Assembly (NCBI RefSeq): GCF_028657905.1
Contig: NZ_CP117782.1
Coordinates: 1,922,001 to 1,986,000 of the forward strand
Direction of reading: 5' to 3'
DNA from: Burkholderia sp. FERM BP-3421
GTDB lineage: Bacteria > Pseudomonadota > Gammaproteobacteria > Burkholderiales > Burkholderiaceae
DNA length: 64,000 nt
In this document: positions 62,075-64,000 of the stretch, piece by piece
Position numbering within the stretch: position 1 is the stretch's first letter
How the letters are laid out: each line of letters opens with the position of its first letter
Made by a program: the position numbers and the translations under genes
The notes under the pieces: model-generated
Databases searched by the model: none
What the model saw: the letters and a program-made list of their open reading frames with translations, nothing else
Told to the model about the DNA's origin: nothing

Positions 62075-62575
62075 TCAACGCCCCGCGTAGCGCTGCAGCG
62101 CGCGCCACGCGTCGAGCTTCGCCGCATAGGGAACCGACGCATGCGCGGGGCTGCTCGACGGCAGGCCAAGCAGTTGATAGCGCTGCGCCGCCTCGCCGAG
62201 CGTCTTCGTGCCGACCTTGGCCGCGGTGCCGCCGTTGAAGGCGATCGCCGCCAGATCGGGCAGGGTTCCGATCAGCGCGATCAGATCGTTGCTGGCGAGA
62301 TCGCGCAGGTTGCTGTCGAGGCTGCCGGCGCGCCGCGCTTCCGCCACGACGTCCCACAGCCCGATCCGGTGTTCGCGCAGCGCATCGAGCCGCGCGGGGT
62401 AGGCCAGCGCGACCAGATCGCAGCCGATCACCGCGCCGACCAGCAGCCAGAATTTGTTCTGCGGATGCGCGTAGTACTGGCCGTGGGCCAGGGAGCGCTC
62501 GCCCGGCAGGCTGCCGAGGATCAGCACGCGCGTGCGCGCATCGACCACCGGGGGAAAGCAGCGCTTGAACGTCAT
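62075..62575 (-). CDS. DNA-deoxyinosine (hypoxanthine) glycosylase
   Basis: A 166-residue member of the uracil-DNA-glycosylase superfamily, family 6 (HDG type), which removes deaminated adenine. It shows VLILGSLPGERSLAHGQYYA, HPQNKFWLLVGAVIGCDLVA (with the N-x-F-W motif), GLWDVVAEARRAGSLDSNLR and LLGLPSSSPAHASV (the S-P-A loop). The ATG at 62575 lies six bases after AAGAGG; an ATG six bases earlier is too close. Its start overlaps the ubiC stop by three bases. Confidence 0.9.
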   Translation of the reverse strand: MTFKRCFPPVVDARTRVLILGSLPGERSLAHGQYYAHPQNKFWLLVGAVIGCDLVALAYPARLDALREHRIGLWDVVAEARRAGSLDSNLRDLASNDLIALIGTLPDLAAIAFNGGTAAKVGTKTLGEAAQRYQLLGLPSSSPAHASVPYAAKLDAWRALQRYAGR

Positions 62576-63189
62576 CGGCATCCTCTTGCGCCCGGCACGG
62601 CACCGTCCGCGCGCGGCGCGCCGGCCTCGCGCGCGGCCAGATGCCGCCACAGTGCCGGCAGCATGCACTCCGTCACCATCAACGGTTCCCCATGCCGCTC
62701 GAACACCGAGCGGCGCGCGACCAGCGCATGCGGCGCGGCCTCGCGCGACGCGAGCGCATGCAGCGCCAGCGCATGAAGCGGATGCCCGGCGATCACGCGC
62801 CGGCTCACGAGCGCGGAGCGCGTGACCTGCGGATCGCTGTACAGCAGTTCGGCGAGCGGCCGCGTGCGCAAGCGACGCATCGCCTGCCACACGCCCTTGC
62901 TCGCGGCGAGCGGCGCGAGACTGTGCGCGGCGACGAACGGCACGCCGTCCACCGCCAGCACGACCTCGCGCACCCACATCGGCACGCGCGGCCCGCGCGC
63001 GAGCGCCGCATGCTCGTCGGCCCACGGCACGCCGACGATCTCGCGCGTCACGCGCACCGTCACCGGGCCGAGCCCCGCGAGATGCGCGGTCAGCGAACCG
63101 CCGCGCGTCAGCCAGTCCTTCTGCGCGGCCGAGCAACCGGGACGCGGCGTCGCGCGCCAGCCGGCGCCGGCCGCGTCGAACCGCGTCAC
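62572..63189 (-). CDS. ubiC: chorismate–pyruvate lyase
   Basis: UbiC makes 4-hydroxybenzoate from chorismate, the first step of ubiquinone synthesis. The 205-residue protein shows CSAAQKDWLTRGGSLTAHLA, VTVRVTREIVGVPWADEHAA and the C-terminal ARRSVFERHGEPLMVTECML with the conserved R-R-S-x-F and the late Glu. I use the GTG at 63189 by length; a GTG at 63195 that overlaps the htpG stop (GTGA) is also possible. It is read in the same direction as htpG upstream and the glycosylase downstream. Confidence 0.9.
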   Translation of the reverse strand: MTRFDAAGAGWRATPRPGCSAAQKDWLTRGGSLTAHLAGLGPVTVRVTREIVGVPWADEHAALARGPRVPMWVREVVLAVDGVPFVAAHSLAPLAASKGVWQAMRRLRTRPLAELLYSDPQVTRSALVSRRVIAGHPLHALALHALASREAAPHALVARRSVFERHGEPLMVTECMLPALWRHLAAREAGAPRADGAVPGARGCR

Positions 63190-63191
63190 GA

Positions 63192-64000
63192 TCACGCCGC
63201 GCGCGACAGCAGCAGCGTGTTGGTCCGCTTCACGAAGCTCGCCGGATCTTCGAGCGCACCACCTTCCGCGAGCAGCGCCTGGTCGAACAGCAGATGGCAC
63301 CAGTCGCCGAACTCGGGGCTGTCCGCCTGCAGCTGCTTGACGAGCGGATGCTCGGGGTTGACCTCGAGGATCGGCTGCATCGCCGGCCCGCTCTGGCCCG
63401 CCGCCTTCAGCATGCGCTGCAGGTAGCCGCTCATGTCGTGGTCGTCGGCGACGAGGCACGACGGCGAATCGGTCAGCCGGAACGTGACGCGCACGTCCTT
63501 CGCCTTGTCGCCCAGCGCTTCCTTCATCTTCTCGACGAGCGGCTTGAACGCCTCGCCCGTCTCTTCCTGCGCCTTCTTCTCCGCGTCGTCGAGCGCGCCG
63601 AGATCGAGGTCGCCGCGCGCGACGCTCGCGAGCGGCTTGCCGTCGAATTCCTGCAGGTAGGACAGCATCCACTCGTCGACGCGGTCGGTCAGCAGCAGCA
63701 CCTCGACGCCCTTCTTGCGGAACACCTCGAGGTGCGGGCTGTGCGTCGCGGCCTGCCAGGTGTCGGCGGTCACGTAGTAGATCCGGGTCTGCTCGGGCTT
63801 CATGCGCGCGACGTAGTCGGCGAGCGACACGTCCTGCGCATCGGTCCCGCCGTGCGTCGAGGCGAAGCGCACGAGCTTCGCGACGCGCTCGCGGTTCGCT
63901 TGATCCTCGCCCACGCCTTCCTTCAGCACCTGGCCGAACGCGCTCCAGAACGTGCGGTATTGTTCCTTGCCCGCATCGTCCTCGGCGTTCGCCAGTTCTT
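63192..64000 (-). CDS. htpG: molecular chaperone HtpG, C-terminal fragment
   Basis: The last 268 complete codons of an Hsp90-family chaperone, with the N terminus beyond the window edge. The middle domain contains FWSAFGQVLKEGVGEDQANR and TRIYYVTADTWQAATHSPHL, followed by EVLLLTDRVDEWMLSYLQEF. The C-terminal dimerisation domain includes TDSPSCLVADDHDMSGYLQR and LEVNPEHPLVKQLQADSPEF. HtpG is an ATP-dependent folding chaperone in the cytoplasm. It heads the minus-strand run with ubiC and the glycosylase. Confidence 0.96.
   Translation of the reverse strand, partial: ELANAEDDAGKEQYRTFWSAFGQVLKEGVGEDQANRERVAKLVRFASTHGGTDAQDVSLADYVARMKPEQTRIYYVTADTWQAATHSPHLEVFRKKGVEVLLLTDRVDEWMLSYLQEFDGKPLASVARGDLDLGALDDAEKKAQEETGEAFKPLVEKMKEALGDKAKDVRVTFRLTDSPSCLVADDHDMSGYLQRMLKAAGQSGPAMQPILEVNPEHPLVKQLQADSPEFGDWCHLLFDQALLAEGGALEDPASFVKRTNTLLLSRAA

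Overview
The window is very GC-rich throughout, with codon use dominated by G/C at third positions. Its gene content (a mgsA–SDR–upp block, hemF–nadD–rsfS–rlmH–maf–rng, an LPS-core cluster around msbA and waaL, dnaE, a very large Ala/Pro-rich FtsK, an intracellular PhaZ, an orphan RnfB/RsxB next to nth, and cytochrome c / MoxR / VWA genes) points to a chromosome of the betaproteobacterial genus Burkholderia or a very close relative. I cannot fix the species from sequence alone. Most of the window is ordinary core genome with tightly packed genes. I see no tRNA, rRNA, CRISPR array, prophage or intact insertion sequence.

Layout: 1–1,855 holds the start of a quinone oxidoreductase, methylglyoxal synthase with an odd C-terminal tail, and an SDR without the usual Tyr/Lys pair (minus strand). 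2,050–4,978 carries upp, a YebC/PmpR-family gene and purD. 5,103–9,855 is a co-directional housekeeping run: hemF, nadD (apparent CTG start), rsfS, rlmH, maf and rng. 9,856–11,414 is a gene graveyard. It has a frame-broken hicAB toxin–antitoxin pair on the minus strand, then an intact BlaI-type repressor followed by a 105-codon frame joining the first part of a BlaR1-like M56 protein to what looks like the last part of a class A beta-lactamase. 11,411–19,927 holds an acyltransferase, a divergent MFS/LysR pair, a TPR–glycosyltransferase, a frame-broken PRC-barrel lipoprotein, an MFS permease and a small FUSC protein.

19,982–26,689 centres on the cell envelope: an RcnB-like periplasmic protein, the lipid A flippase MsbA, two GT2 glycosyltransferases, an O-antigen ligase and a GT9 heptosyltransferase-like enzyme. 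26,741–35,977 holds dnaE, trhO, gluQRS, a RhlE-type helicase, an MliC-like lysozyme inhibitor, a 57-residue lipoprotein and purT. 36,171–43,373 contains a META-domain lipoprotein, the giant FtsK (frame interrupted near 40.5 kb, with a 7-copy 12-bp repeat in its linker) and a lactonase-like beta-propeller. 43,545–49,983 has a GH15 enzyme, PhaZ, a TetR regulator, RsxB, nth and a DUF1841 gene.

50,087–55,600 has two tandem monohaem cytochromes c, divergent from a MoxR–VWA pair followed by a BenE-type permease and transaldolase. 55,778–58,988 contains a VOC protein, a cluster of three lipoprotein genes of which two encode only 24 residues each, and a DUF3311–solute symporter pair. The window ends with a spermidine-synthase-like gene, a pair of unknown lipoproteins, and a four-base-overlapping minus-strand run htpG–ubiC–hypoxanthine-DNA glycosylase.

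The best candidates for something undescribed are the lipoprotein cluster at 56,251–56,930, whose predicted mature peptides share the pattern C-V-x-x-Y, and the deletion scar joining blaR1 to a beta-lactamase. Several apparent frame breaks lie in GC homopolymer or dinucleotide runs, so sequencing error must be excluded before any is called biological.
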